From Pseudomonas sp. URIL14HWK12:I12 (GTDB lineage: Bacteria > Pseudomonadota > Gammaproteobacteria > Pseudomonadales > Pseudomonadaceae), in NCBI RefSeq assembly GCF_003097135.1, contig NZ_QEQL01000002.1:310001-374000 (forward strand): 64,000 nucleotides of DNA. Direction: 5' to 3'. This document shows, in pieces, positions 1-8,879 of the stretch. The translations under genes were made by a program, and so were the position numbers. Within the stretch, counting starts at the first letter, position 1, and every line of letters begins with the position of its first letter. The notes beneath the pieces are model-generated. The model ran no database searches. It was not told the origin of the DNA and worked only from the letters and a program-made list of their open reading frames with translations.

Positions 1-570
1 GCCTCCCTGCAGCAGGCAATGGGCGATCAGCGCGTGGTCCTTGAGCGCCCTGGGCTCTACCCATTGGGCGAGGAGGGCGGTTGGGTGGCACAGGTGTTCG
101 AGCAGTTGGCCGCTGAATACGCCAACCCGCTGCTGGCCGCACGTGAGTTGGCCGTGCAATCGCTACTGGGCCTGCTCGCCGCCTGGCTCGCCCGGCAGCG
201 CCAGCGGCGCCAGGCGAGCCGCAGGCCGGCACCCGGGCAGGCGCACCTGGCGGCCTTCACCACCTTGGTGGAGGCCCATTTTCGCGAGCACTGGAGCCTG
301 GAGCGTTATGCGCGGCAACTGGGCATCACCACCGCCCACCTGCGCGATGTGGTGATGCGGCTCGGGGGCCAGGGTGCCCTGGCGACGATCCATGAACGCC
401 TGGTGCTGGAGGCGCGCCGAGAGCTGGTGTACTCAACCTTGAGCATCAACCAGCTTTCCGACGCGCTGGGCTTTTCCGAGCCAGCTTACTTCTCACGTTT
501 TTTCAAGCGCATGACCGGCCAAAGCCCTCTGGCATTTCGCAAAGCAGCTGCTGTGCAAAGCGTGCGATAA
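1..570 (+). CDS. AraC-family transcriptional regulator, 5' truncated by the window edge
   Basis: The reading frame is open from base 1 to the TAA at 568-570, so only the C-terminal part is present (189 codons plus stop). The last ~100 residues form the AraC double helix-turn-helix: a first helix pair around SLERYARQLGITTAHL and the second-HTH signature ALGFSEPAYFSRFFKRMTG, followed by the typical SPLAFR end. It would bind DNA in the cytoplasm. The next gene, on the same strand, is an aromatic-acid transporter, so a role in aromatic-acid uptake or catabolism (PobR-like) is a reasonable inference. The effector-binding half lies outside the window, so the inducer cannot be read. Confidence 0.85.
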   Translation, partial: ASLQQAMGDQRVVLERPGLYPLGEEGGWVAQVFEQLAAEYANPLLAARELAVQSLLGLLAAWLARQRQRRQASRRPAPGQAHLAAFTTLVEAHFREHWSLERYARQLGITTAHLRDVVMRLGGQGALATIHERLVLEARRELVYSTLSINQLSDALGFSEPAYFSRFFKRMTGQSPLAFRKAAAVQSVR

Positions 571-654
571 CCGCACCGATTCCAGATCCGTGCCTTGCTG
601 GGCGGGTTCAGCCGGGCTTAGCGTTTGCGGCATCCAACAACAAGAGCAAAAACC

Positions 655-2037
655 ATGTCACAGACGCTGACTGCTGCCGGCGACATTGCTGGCGCGCCCG
701 CGCAGGCCACCTCGCCAGCCGGCACCCTCGATGTTCAGCAATTCATCAACGCCCAGCCGCTGTCGCGGTACCAGTGGCGCATCGCACTGCTGTGCTTTCT
801 GATCGTGTTCCTCGACGGCCTGGACACCGCTGCCATGGGGTTCATTGCGCCCGCGCTGAGCCAGGATTGGGGCATCAACCGTGCTCAACTGGGCCCGGTC
901 ATGAGCGCCGCCCTGATCGGTATGGTCTTCGGTGCCCTGGGTTCGGGGCCGTTGGCCGATCGCTTCGGGCGCAAGGGCGTGCTGGTGGTGTCGGCGTTCT
1001 TGTTTGGCATCTTCAGCCTCGCCTGCGCGTTCAGCGCCAACCTCGAGCAATTGGTGTTACTGCGTTTCCTGACCGGCCTGGGGCTGGGCGCGGCGATGCC
1101 CAATGCCACCACCCTGCTGTCTGAATACACCCCAGAGCGGCTCAAGTCGCTGCTGGTAACAAGCATGTTCTGCGGCTTCAACCTGGGCATGGCCGGGGGC
1201 GGTTTCATCTCGGCCTGGCTCATCCCGAGTTGGGGCTGGCACAGCCTGCTGCTGGTGGGCGGCGTGTTGCCGCTGCTGCTGGCATTGGCCTTGGCGTTCT
1301 GGCTGCCGGAATCGGCGCGGTTCATGGTAGTGCGCGGGCAATCGGCCGAGCGGGTGCGCAAGGTGCTGCGGCCAATCGGTGAGCAGGCTGCTCAGGCGCA
1401 AGCCTTCAGCGTGCCGGAGCAGCAGGGGGTCAAGGCACGCAACGTGTTCGCAGTGATCTTCGGCGGCGTGTACAGCGCAGGTACGTTGTTGCTTTGGCTG
1501 ACCTACTTCATGGGCCTGGTGATCGTCTATTTGCTCACCAGCTGGCTGCCGACGCTGATGCGCGAAAGCGGTGCGAGCCTGGAGCAGGCCGCGTTCATCG
1601 GCGCCCTGTTCCAGTTCGGCGGGGTGCTCAGTTCAGTGGCCGTCGGCTGGGCCATGGACCGCTTCAACCCGCACAAGGTCATCGGCGTGTTCTACCTGCT
1701 CGCGGGCCTGTTTGCCTGGGCCGTCGGCAAAAGCCTGGGGGACACGATGCTGTTGGCCACCCTGGTGCTGGCCGCCGGTATGTGTGTCAACGGTGCGCAA
1801 TCGGCGATGCCGTCGCTGGCCGCGCGCTTCTACCCCACCCACGGGCGCGCCACGGGCGTCTCCTGGATGCTGGGCGTCGGGCGTTTCGGTGCCATCCTCG
1901 GTGCCTGGATCGGCGCCACCTTGCTCGGGATGGGTTGGCACTTCGAACAAGTGCTGACGGCGTTGCTGGTGCCGGCGGTGCTGGCCAGTGGCGCGGTGCT
2001 GATCAAGGGCATGACCAGCCACGCGGACGCTACCTGA
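655..2037 (+). CDS. MFS transporter, aromatic acid:H+ symporter (AAHS/PcaK-like) family
   Basis: Predicted 460-residue inner-membrane permease with about 12 hydrophobic segments. The first helix carries the AAHS signature FLDGLDTAAMGFIAPAL (about residues 52-68), whose acidic DGxD residues are needed for substrate:proton symport in PcaK. The MFS loop signature GPLADRFGRK follows at about 98-107. Likely substrates are 4-hydroxybenzoate, protocatechuate, vanillate or gallate; the sequence does not decide. I chose the ATG at 655; a TTG at 625 in the same frame would add ten residues without a better ribosome site. The AraC regulator ends 84 bases upstream on the same strand and may control it. 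Confidence 0.85.
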   Translation: MSQTLTAAGDIAGAPAQATSPAGTLDVQQFINAQPLSRYQWRIALLCFLIVFLDGLDTAAMGFIAPALSQDWGINRAQLGPVMSAALIGMVFGALGSGPLADRFGRKGVLVVSAFLFGIFSLACAFSANLEQLVLLRFLTGLGLGAAMPNATTLLSEYTPERLKSLLVTSMFCGFNLGMAGGGFISAWLIPSWGWHSLLLVGGVLPLLLALALAFWLPESARFMVVRGQSAERVRKVLRPIGEQAAQAQAFSVPEQQGVKARNVFAVIFGGVYSAGTLLLWLTYFMGLVIVYLLTSWLPTLMRESGASLEQAAFIGALFQFGGVLSSVAVGWAMDRFNPHKVIGVFYLLAGLFAWAVGKSLGDTMLLATLVLAAGMCVNGAQSAMPSLAARFYPTHGRATGVSWMLGVGRFGAILGAWIGATLLGMGWHFEQVLTALLVPAVLASGAVLIKGMTSHADAT

Positions 2038-2044
2038 GCCCCAT

Positions 2045-2070
2045 AGGCCGGGCATGCTCGTGCCTGGCCT
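2045..2070 (+). terminator. Short hairpin downstream of the MFS gene
   Basis: AGGCCGGGCA and TGCCTGGCCT pair over ten positions, with one G-U, around a six-base loop just after the MFS stop. No good T-run follows, so it may be only a weak terminator for one or both convergent genes. Confidence 0.3.
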
Positions 2071-2156
2071 TCACGCTTGAACAGGGTCTGCCGGCCGTTA
2101 CTTGATCATGCGCCAAGCCGCTCTGCCGGGGGGAATAGCCTCCGGCTGCACAGGGT

Positions 2157-4214
2157 TCAGGAAGCAGCTTCGCCCACCGCCTTCTTGCGGGCCTGCTTGA
2201 GAAATGCCGTTACCTCCTTGGCGGGCATTGGCTTGCTGTACAGCCAACCCTGCCCCTCGTGGCACCCCTCGGCCAGAATGTAGGCTTCCTGTTCCCGGGT
2301 CTCCACACCCTCGGCAATGACCTGCATACCCAGGCTTTTGCCCAGCTGGATGATGGCTCGCACGATGGTGGCGTCGTCGTCGTCTTCGAGCACGTCCTTG
2401 ACGAAGCTCTTGTCGATTTTCATTTTGTCCAGCGGCAGCGACTTGAGGTAACTGAGTGAGGAATAACCCGTGCCGAAGTCGTCGATGGCGATCAACGCAC
2501 CCGCCCGGCGCAGGCTCAGCAGGTGCTGAGCAGCGCTGGCGATGTCTTCCATCAGGCCGGTTTCGGTCACCTCCAGCTCCAGCGTTCGCGGGGGCAGGCG
2601 GTAGATCTGCATCAGGTTGCTGACCACCCGTGGCAGCTCGGCATGGTGCAGCTGCACGGTGGAGAGGTTCACTGCCATGCGCAGGCCGGTAAAACCCTGG
2701 TCGTGCCAGTCGCGCAGTTGCCGGCAAGCCTGGTCGAGCACCCATTCGCCGATAGCGATGATGCTGCCGTTTTGCTCGGCCAGCGGAATGAACTGATCAG
2801 GCGAGATACTGCCGCGCTCAGGGTGTGACCAGCGCAGCAAGGCTTCGACACCCACCACGCTGTTGTCGCGGTAGCTGATCTGCGGTTGATAGACCAGGCT
2901 GAGCTGGTCTCGGGCGAGGGCTTCGCGCAGGTCCTTTTCCAGCTCGCGGCGTCGGCGCATTTCGCTGTCGACGCTGGCGATGTAGAACTGGTAGCGGTTG
3001 CGTGAGCGAGCCTTGGCCAAGGTCATGGTCTGCTCGGCTTTTTGCAGCAGCTTTTCTGTGCTGTCGCCATCTTCGGGGAACAAGGTGATGCCAATGGTGG
3101 CGCGCAGGTAGATCTGCTCTTGGTCGAGCGCAAAAGGGGCTTCAAGGTCATCGAGCACGGCCTGGGCCAGCTCTGCCGCTTCGTAGGGTTGCTCGATATC
3201 GGCTTGCACCAGCGCAAACTGGTCGCCCCCCAGGCGCGCCAGTGCGCCGAGCCTGCCGCTATGGCCGCGCAGGCGCTCGGCCAGCGCCAGCAGCAGTTGG
3301 TCGCCGCACTGATAGCTAAATTGCTCGTTCACCCCCTTGAAGTCGTCCAGCCCCAGGCACAACACGGCAACACGACGTTGCAGGCGGCCGGCGTCGATCA
3401 GGATCTTGTCGAGCTGGTCCTGCAACTGCTGGCGGTTAGGCAGGCCGGTGAGGAAGTCGTACTGTGACATGCGCAGCAGGCTGTTCTCGGCCTCGTGGCG
3501 CAGGCTGGTGTTGCGCTCGATAGACGCCAGCAACTGGTTGGCGGTATTGATCCACAACCCCAGCTCATTGCGCTCGTGGCCTTTGAGCAACGGCAGCTGG
3601 TACTGGGCCGGTCGGTCGGGGTTGATCTGGGTGAGGCTTTCAAGCATGCGCGAAAGCGGCTTGGTCAGCAGGTAGTGATACACCAGGTACAGCACCAGCC
3701 CCATGGCCAGGGCGCGAAGCACGCCAGAGACGAAAATGATCACCGAGCTTGCGATGAAACTCTCGCCATAGGTGGCGGTGTCGAGGGTGATGGAGAGGTC
3801 GCCGTAGTACTCGTTATAGGGTTCGCGGCCCATCAAATGGATGCTGGCGGTTTTTTCCCGGCCCAGGATCGGGTCAGTGAGCCAGCGCCAGGGGCTATTG
3901 GCCAGCGGGCGCGACTTCTGGGCCAGCATGGGCTCGCCGGGTACGCCGATGCTTGCCTGCCGCACGGCCTCGTCCTGAAACAGCCCCTCCAGCACCTGCA
4001 TGCCCATTTCCTTGTCGAGGCTGTAGACGGCTTGGGTGGAAGGGTCGCGGAACATACCCAGAATCTGCTGGGCGTCGTTGTTCAGCGCATGATGGGCTTT
4101 GCTGGCGTCGAATAGAATCTGCGCGCAACTGAGCACCACGCCTACGGCGAGGGCGGCCAGCAACACGACCCTTAGCAGCTTCACTGACAAGCTGTGCTTG
4201 AGTTCCAGCTTCAA
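2157..4214 (-). CDS. bifA: Cyclic-di-GMP phosphodiesterase BifA (degenerate GGDEF, intact EAL)
   Basis: 685-residue inner-membrane protein with a membrane segment at ~11-33, a periplasmic region, a second membrane segment at ~157-183, then GGDEF and EAL domains. The cyclase signature is GGDQF (329-333), the same degenerate form known in P. aeruginosa BifA, so cyclase activity is not expected. The EAL half keeps EALLRW (457-462), DDFGTGYSS (578-586) and AEGVET (634-639), so c-di-GMP hydrolysis is expected. BifA lowers c-di-GMP and promotes motility and biofilm dispersal. The start codon is TTG, with AAGGA upstream; no upstream in-frame ATG is available and the next methionine is residue 54. 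Position beside sodB agrees with the known bifA-sodB order. Confidence 0.93.
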   Translation of the reverse strand: MKLELKHSLSVKLLRVVLLAALAVGVVLSCAQILFDASKAHHALNNDAQQILGMFRDPSTQAVYSLDKEMGMQVLEGLFQDEAVRQASIGVPGEPMLAQKSRPLANSPWRWLTDPILGREKTASIHLMGREPYNEYYGDLSITLDTATYGESFIASSVIIFVSGVLRALAMGLVLYLVYHYLLTKPLSRMLESLTQINPDRPAQYQLPLLKGHERNELGLWINTANQLLASIERNTSLRHEAENSLLRMSQYDFLTGLPNRQQLQDQLDKILIDAGRLQRRVAVLCLGLDDFKGVNEQFSYQCGDQLLLALAERLRGHSGRLGALARLGGDQFALVQADIEQPYEAAELAQAVLDDLEAPFALDQEQIYLRATIGITLFPEDGDSTEKLLQKAEQTMTLAKARSRNRYQFYIASVDSEMRRRRELEKDLREALARDQLSLVYQPQISYRDNSVVGVEALLRWSHPERGSISPDQFIPLAEQNGSIIAIGEWVLDQACRQLRDWHDQGFTGLRMAVNLSTVQLHHAELPRVVSNLMQIYRLPPRTLELEVTETGLMEDIASAAQHLLSLRRAGALIAIDDFGTGYSSLSYLKSLPLDKMKIDKSFVKDVLEDDDDATIVRAIIQLGKSLGMQVIAEGVETREQEAYILAEGCHEGQGWLYSKPMPAKEVTAFLKQARKKAVGEAAS

Positions 4215-4410
4215 TGTAGAGGATTCCTTCTCGCTGGCGCCGGCGCGCGCACGCTGGTTGGCATCAAATTGCCATGAAACTTCGCAGAGCCTGGAGTCGT
4301 CAAGCGGTGAGGCCGAATGCGGGCGCTTTTCGGCAAATTGACGTGGATGCTCGTCGTTTCATGTGTCGGCCGATCATGCCTGAAACTTTAGCTGGCCGGC
4401 TAGGAGCGCT

Positions 4411-4441
4411 CCACAAAGAAACGCCCCGCAAAGGCGGGGCG
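4411..4441 (-). terminator. Intrinsic terminator of sodB
   Basis: CGCCCCGC (4422-4429) pairs perfectly with GCGGGGCG (4434-4441). Read on the minus strand, the stem is followed by TTTCTTTG. It lies 20 bases past the sodB stop. Confidence 0.8.
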
Positions 4442-4460
4442 CATGCAAGGCTCGAAAAGA

Positions 4461-5057
<597 letters not shown>

Positions 5058-5220
5058 GTCGGTTCTCCTGATCAGGTCATTAACACGGGCCGTTCACGGG
5101 CGGCCAGGGTGCGCCAGGGAGTTTGTACTCTCTTTGGCGAGCCCCGGGATCATAGCACCGGGTGTAGGGCATAACCACGCAACAACTGTGTGGGATAGAG
5201 GTTCCAGAGCGATCGCCGCT

Positions 5221-5832
5221 TCAGCCCATCATCAGTTGGGCTGCGACCGCGAACATCATCACCGCCACCATCAGGTCCAGCGCTCGCCAGGTTCCGGGCC
5301 GGGCCAGCCAAGGCGCCAGCCACGCCGCGCCCAGCGCCAGGGCGAAGAACCACAGCGCCGATGCGCTGGCCGCCCCGGCCACGTACGCCCCTGGTGCAGC
5401 CTGTTGAGCGCCGAGCGAGCCCACCAGCAAGACGGTGTCCAGGTAAACGTGCGGGTTGAGCAGGGTGACGGCCAGCGCGCTGAGCAGCACTGCGCGCCGG
5501 GAGCGCTTGCCGGCGTCGCCCGCAGTGCCCAGCGCTTGCCGGGCCAGCGCGCGGCGCAGGGCCTTGGCGCCATACCACAGCAAAAATACCACCCCGCCCC
5601 AGCGGGTCAGCAACAAGAGGGTGTCGTTCTGCGCCAACAGGCTCGCCAGGCCAAAAACGCCTGCGCTCATCAGCACCGCATCGCACAGCACGCACAACAG
5701 CGCGACCGGCAAGTGATGCTCGCGGCGTAGGCTTTGCGCCAGTACAAAGGCATTCTGCGTACCGATCGCGATGATCAGGCTCGCCGACACCAGCAACCCA
5801 TTGAGATAGCTCTGCCACATGCTCGTTCGCAT
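5221..5832 (-). CDS. argO: LysE/ArgO-family amino-acid exporter
   Basis: 203-residue membrane protein with about six hydrophobic helices. The N-terminal block IIAIGTQNAFVLAQSLR and the central NPHVYLDTVLLVGSL are signatures of LysE-type exporters, which expel arginine or lysine. It is divergent from an ArgP-type LysR regulator 111 bases away, the arrangement that defines argO in several gamma-proteobacteria, which is why I use that symbol. A second ATG at codon 5 (5820) is possible. The substrate is inferred, not shown. Confidence 0.82.
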   Translation of the reverse strand: MRTSMWQSYLNGLLVSASLIIAIGTQNAFVLAQSLRREHHLPVALLCVLCDAVLMSAGVFGLASLLAQNDTLLLLTRWGGVVFLLWYGAKALRRALARQALGTAGDAGKRSRRAVLLSALAVTLLNPHVYLDTVLLVGSLGAQQAAPGAYVAGAASASALWFFALALGAAWLAPWLARPGTWRALDLMVAVMMFAVAAQLMMG

Positions 5833-5943
5833 CCAGGTTTGGGAAAGATGGCTAGAGTGTGCCGAATGCAGCGCAATCAGAAAAACGAATATAAGCTATG
5901 CGTCATTAGCGCAACTTATGTGCGAGTTTCACTTCGGAGCCTG
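5833..5943. promoter_or_regulatory. Divergent argO/argP intergenic region
   Basis: These 111 bases separate two divergent starts and must hold both promoters. An AT-rich core (about 5882-5920) contains the imperfect dyad GCAATC...GCGCAAC and TATAAGC, fitting a LysR-type operator, but I cannot define the site exactly. GGAG precedes the argP start. Confidence 0.4.
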
Positions 5944-6879
5944 ATGGTGTTCGACTACAAATTGTTGGCTGCCCTGGCTGGGGTGATAGAGCAGGGCGGC
6001 TTCGAACGCGCCGCCCTGGCGCTGGGCCTGTCGCAGTCGGCCGTTTCACAGCGCATCAAGTTGCTGGAGGCGCGCGTCGGGCAGCCGGTGCTGGTGCGGG
6101 CCAACCCGCCTGCACCCACCGATGTAGGCAGGCGCCTGCTCAACCATGTTCAGCAGGTGCGATTGCTTGAGCGCGACCTGCGGGGCCAGGTGCCCACCCT
6201 GGATGACGAGCCTCGCCCGGAACGGCTGCGTATCGCACTCAATGCCGACAGCCTGGCGACATGGTGGGCGGCGGCCGTTGGCGAGTTCTGCAGTGCTCAG
6301 GGCCTGTTGCTGGAGCTGTTGGTCGAGGACCAGGATGTAGGCCTTAAGCGCATGCGCGCAGGCGAAGTGGCTGCTTGTGTATGCGCTGCCGAGCGGCCGG
6401 TCGCTGGCGCACGCAGCCAGTTGCTGGGGGCGATGCGCTACCTGCCGCTGGCAACGCCTGGGTTCATGGAGCAGTACCTGCCCCACGGGTTCAGCGCCCA
6501 GGCCTTGGCATGCGCACCGGCATTGATCTTCGGGCCCGACGATTTTCTCCAGCATCGCTACATGGCGTCGCTGGGCGTGGAGACGGTGCAGGTCTATCAT
6601 CTGTGCCCCTCCAGTGAAGGCTTCCTGCGCATGGCCGAGGCCGGTGCCGGCTGGGGGTTGATTCCCCAGGCACAGGCCGCGCGGCAACTGGCCGAGGGGG
6701 TATTGGTGGAACTGCTGCCGGGTTTCCACAGCGATGTGCCGCTGTACTGGCACCATTGGCGCAACGGCGGGCAACTGCTGGATGCCCTGACCACCCACCT
6801 GTTGCGCCAGGCCCGGCGTGCCTTGATCCCGCCAGAAGACGTCAGCGCAACCAGGCTATCGAGCAAGGGTTTTTCATGA
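5944..6879 (+). CDS. argP: LysR-family regulator ArgP (IciA)
   Basis: 311 residues when started at the ATG at 5944, which has GGAG eight bases upstream; the frame is open further upstream but that part overlaps argO. The N-terminal winged helix-turn-helix is clear (FERAALALGLSQSAVSQRIKLLEARVG), followed by the LysR effector-binding domain. ArgP senses lysine/arginine and activates argO. The divergent exporter gene supports this. Its TGA overlaps the next ATG by four bases (ATGA), so the downstream SDR gene is probably translationally coupled. Confidence 0.9.
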   Translation: MVFDYKLLAALAGVIEQGGFERAALALGLSQSAVSQRIKLLEARVGQPVLVRANPPAPTDVGRRLLNHVQQVRLLERDLRGQVPTLDDEPRPERLRIALNADSLATWWAAAVGEFCSAQGLLLELLVEDQDVGLKRMRAGEVAACVCAAERPVAGARSQLLGAMRYLPLATPGFMEQYLPHGFSAQALACAPALIFGPDDFLQHRYMASLGVETVQVYHLCPSSEGFLRMAEAGAGWGLIPQAQAARQLAEGVLVELLPGFHSDVPLYWHHWRNGGQLLDALTTHLLRQARRALIPPEDVSATRLSSKGFS

Positions 6880-7880
6880 ATATTCTGGTCACAGGCGCCA
6901 GCGGTTTCATCGGGGCGCGCTTCGCGCACCTTGCGCTGGGCCGAGGCTGCCAGGTGCGCATTGCCAGCCGCAGCGCCCTCGCCGTCGAGGGGCTGGTGCG
7001 CGCAGGTGCACAGTGCCTGGAAGGCGAGTTGGGTGATGCCGATTTCGCCCGCCGCCTGTGCGCGGGCGTAGAAGCAGTAGTGCATTGCGCCGGCCCCGCC
7101 GACAGCTGGATACAGGCCCAGGCGCTCGAACAGGCGCGCCAGGGCGTGACGGAAAACCTAGTCGAAGCATGCTTGAAGGAGCACGTGCCGCGGTTCGTGC
7201 ATCTTTCTTGCGCCCAGCTGTACTACAGCGGCCCCACCCGGGAGGCGGTGCGGGAGGAGCAGATCCCGTCACGGCACGCGCGGGCGTACGCTCGGGCCTT
7301 GTTCCTGGCCGAGCAACGGGTGTTCGGCGCTGAAGAATTCGGTATGCAAGTGATTGCCCTGCGGCCCACGCGCGTCGTAGGCGCGGGCGACCGGCAGTGG
7401 TTGCCGCGGCTGGTGCGCTTGCACGAAGCGCAACGCCTGGGCGTGCTGGGTGACGGCCTGAACCGGGTCGACTTCACCAGCGTGCACAACCTCTGCGAAG
7501 CCCTTTGGCTGGCCCTCCATGCCGATGCTCCGGCACTGGGCCGCGCTTACAACATCAGCAATGGCGCACCGGTGCCGCTGTGGGACGCTGTGGCCTATGT
7601 GGCCAGGCAGCTCGGCCTGGCGCGTGTGCCGCAAGGTCGCAGCGTGGCACTGGCCCGGCTGCGCGCCGGCTGTACCGAAGGCCTCTGCCGGGCCTGGCCG
7701 GGTAGGCCGCGGCCACGGCTCACGCTCGACGACGTGACGCGCCTGACCGAAGATTTCACCCTCGATACCCACCGGGCACGGCATTATCTGGGCTATGCGC
7801 CGGCGACAGGCCTGTGGCCGGCCCTGGATGAGTTCGCCCTGTGGTGGAAAAGCCAGGACACCAGCGGGCGCTACCGCTGA
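6876..7880 (+). CDS. NAD(P)-dependent epimerase/3-beta-HSD-like SDR, catalytic lysine absent
   Basis: 334-residue extended short-chain dehydrogenase. The N-terminal Rossmann glycine motif GASGFIG (7-13) and the SxxxxYY region after HLSC are present. The usual active-site YxxxK reads Y138-A-R-A-L142, so leucine replaces the lysine that positions the nicotinamide and lowers the tyrosine pKa. Either the enzyme uses another residue or it acts by binding only. It overlaps argP by four bases on the same strand. Substrate unknown; relatives act on sugar nucleotides or steroid-like alcohols. Confidence 0.8.
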   Translation: MNILVTGASGFIGARFAHLALGRGCQVRIASRSALAVEGLVRAGAQCLEGELGDADFARRLCAGVEAVVHCAGPADSWIQAQALEQARQGVTENLVEACLKEHVPRFVHLSCAQLYYSGPTREAVREEQIPSRHARAYARALFLAEQRVFGAEEFGMQVIALRPTRVVGAGDRQWLPRLVRLHEAQRLGVLGDGLNRVDFTSVHNLCEALWLALHADAPALGRAYNISNGAPVPLWDAVAYVARQLGLARVPQGRSVALARLRAGCTEGLCRAWPGRPRPRLTLDDVTRLTEDFTLDTHRARHYLGYAPATGLWPALDEFALWWKSQDTSGRYR

Positions 7881-7941
7881 GCAGCGCGCGCGTTCCGGGT
7901 TAGAATCGCCCTCATTTATCTGAACTGCTCAAAGGCAAGCC

Positions 7942-8817
7942 ATGCGAAAAGACGCCGTTGATGATTTCGACGAACACCTGCCCAGCCTGCGGGCCGATGC
8001 GCGCGACCATGATTTTTCGGACGACCCGGAACCCGAGCCTTATGCCGAGCCGCGCCAGGCCAGGCGCCGCGCACCGGCGGCACGTGAGCAAGAGGCGGTG
8101 TATTCGCCGCCCGTGGTGAAGGTCAAGGCACCTGGCAGCGGCGCGCTATGGGCCTTGGTGCTTGCCTTGGTGATCGCCTTGGGCGGGCTGGGGTGGTGGA
8201 GCTTCCAGCAGATCTCGCTGATGGAACAGCAACTGGTAGCGACCCAGGAAAGCTTTGCCAAAGTCAGTGAAGAAGCGGCGGGCCGCCTGCGCGACATCAG
8301 CGGCAAGATGGCCGCCGGTGAGAACAGCACCACCTCCGACACCGAGTCGCTCAAGCAGGCCCTCAAGCAGCTGCAGGGCCAGTTCGACGACCAGAGCCGC
8401 ACCGCTCAGGGCGTGGCCGGCCAGCAAGGTGACTTTGCCAAGCGCCTCGACCAGCTCGCTACGCAGCTAAGTAGCCAGCAGGCCAGCCACGACCAGGCGA
8501 TCAAGGCGCTGGCGGCAGACATTGCCAGCCTCAAGGCGGCCCAGGCCGGGCAAGGCAGCAACGATACCCGGCTCAAAGGCCTGGAAACCGACGTGGCCGC
8601 GCTGAAAAAACAAGGCGACAGCGCCGCCCGCATTGGCCAGGTCGAGCAGGACTTGATCGTGCTGCGTAGCGAGCTGGACAACCGGCCGGCGCCGAGCGCC
8701 AGTAACGGGCCGACCAACCAGGAATTCGACTCGTTCCGCGGCCAGGCCACGCGCAACTTCAATACCTTGCAAAGCCAGATCCAGAACCTGCAGCAGCAGA
8801 TCGACGCGCGGCGTTGA
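7942..8817 (+). CDS. Single-pass membrane protein with long coiled coil, function unknown
   Basis: 291 residues. An acidic and proline-rich cytoplasmic N-terminus (1-60) is followed by one membrane helix at about 70-92 (ALWALVLALVIALGGLGWW), then about 190 residues of heptad-like, Gln/Ala/Leu-rich coiled coil, ending LQSQIQNLQQQIDARR. This topology would place the coiled coil in the periplasm. The region resembles conserved pseudomonad proteins annotated as hypothetical or loosely as ATPase; no nucleotide-binding motif is visible, so I do not call it an ATPase. It follows the SDR gene by 61 bases and ends at a strong terminator. Confidence 0.75.
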   Translation: MRKDAVDDFDEHLPSLRADARDHDFSDDPEPEPYAEPRQARRRAPAAREQEAVYSPPVVKVKAPGSGALWALVLALVIALGGLGWWSFQQISLMEQQLVATQESFAKVSEEAAGRLRDISGKMAAGENSTTSDTESLKQALKQLQGQFDDQSRTAQGVAGQQGDFAKRLDQLATQLSSQQASHDQAIKALAADIASLKAAQAGQGSNDTRLKGLETDVAALKKQGDSAARIGQVEQDLIVLRSELDNRPAPSASNGPTNQEFDSFRGQATRNFNTLQSQIQNLQQQIDARR

Positions 8818-8833
8818 AGCGATGGATGAGAAA

Positions 8834-8866
8834 CGGGCCACGGTGATCGAACCGTGGCTCGTTTTT
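8834..8866 (+). terminator. Intrinsic terminator after the coiled-coil gene
   Basis: CGGGCCACGGT (8834-8844) pairs with ACCGTGGCTCG (8851-8861), one G-U, six-base loop, followed by TTTTT. It faces the convergent receptor gene that ends at 8880. Confidence 0.85.
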
Positions 8867-8879
8867 CGTTTTCAGGGGG

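Noticed and set aside
2157..4214. Active diguanylate cyclase
   Set aside because: The signature is GGDQF, not GG(D/E)EF, so cyclase activity is not expected; the EAL half is intact.
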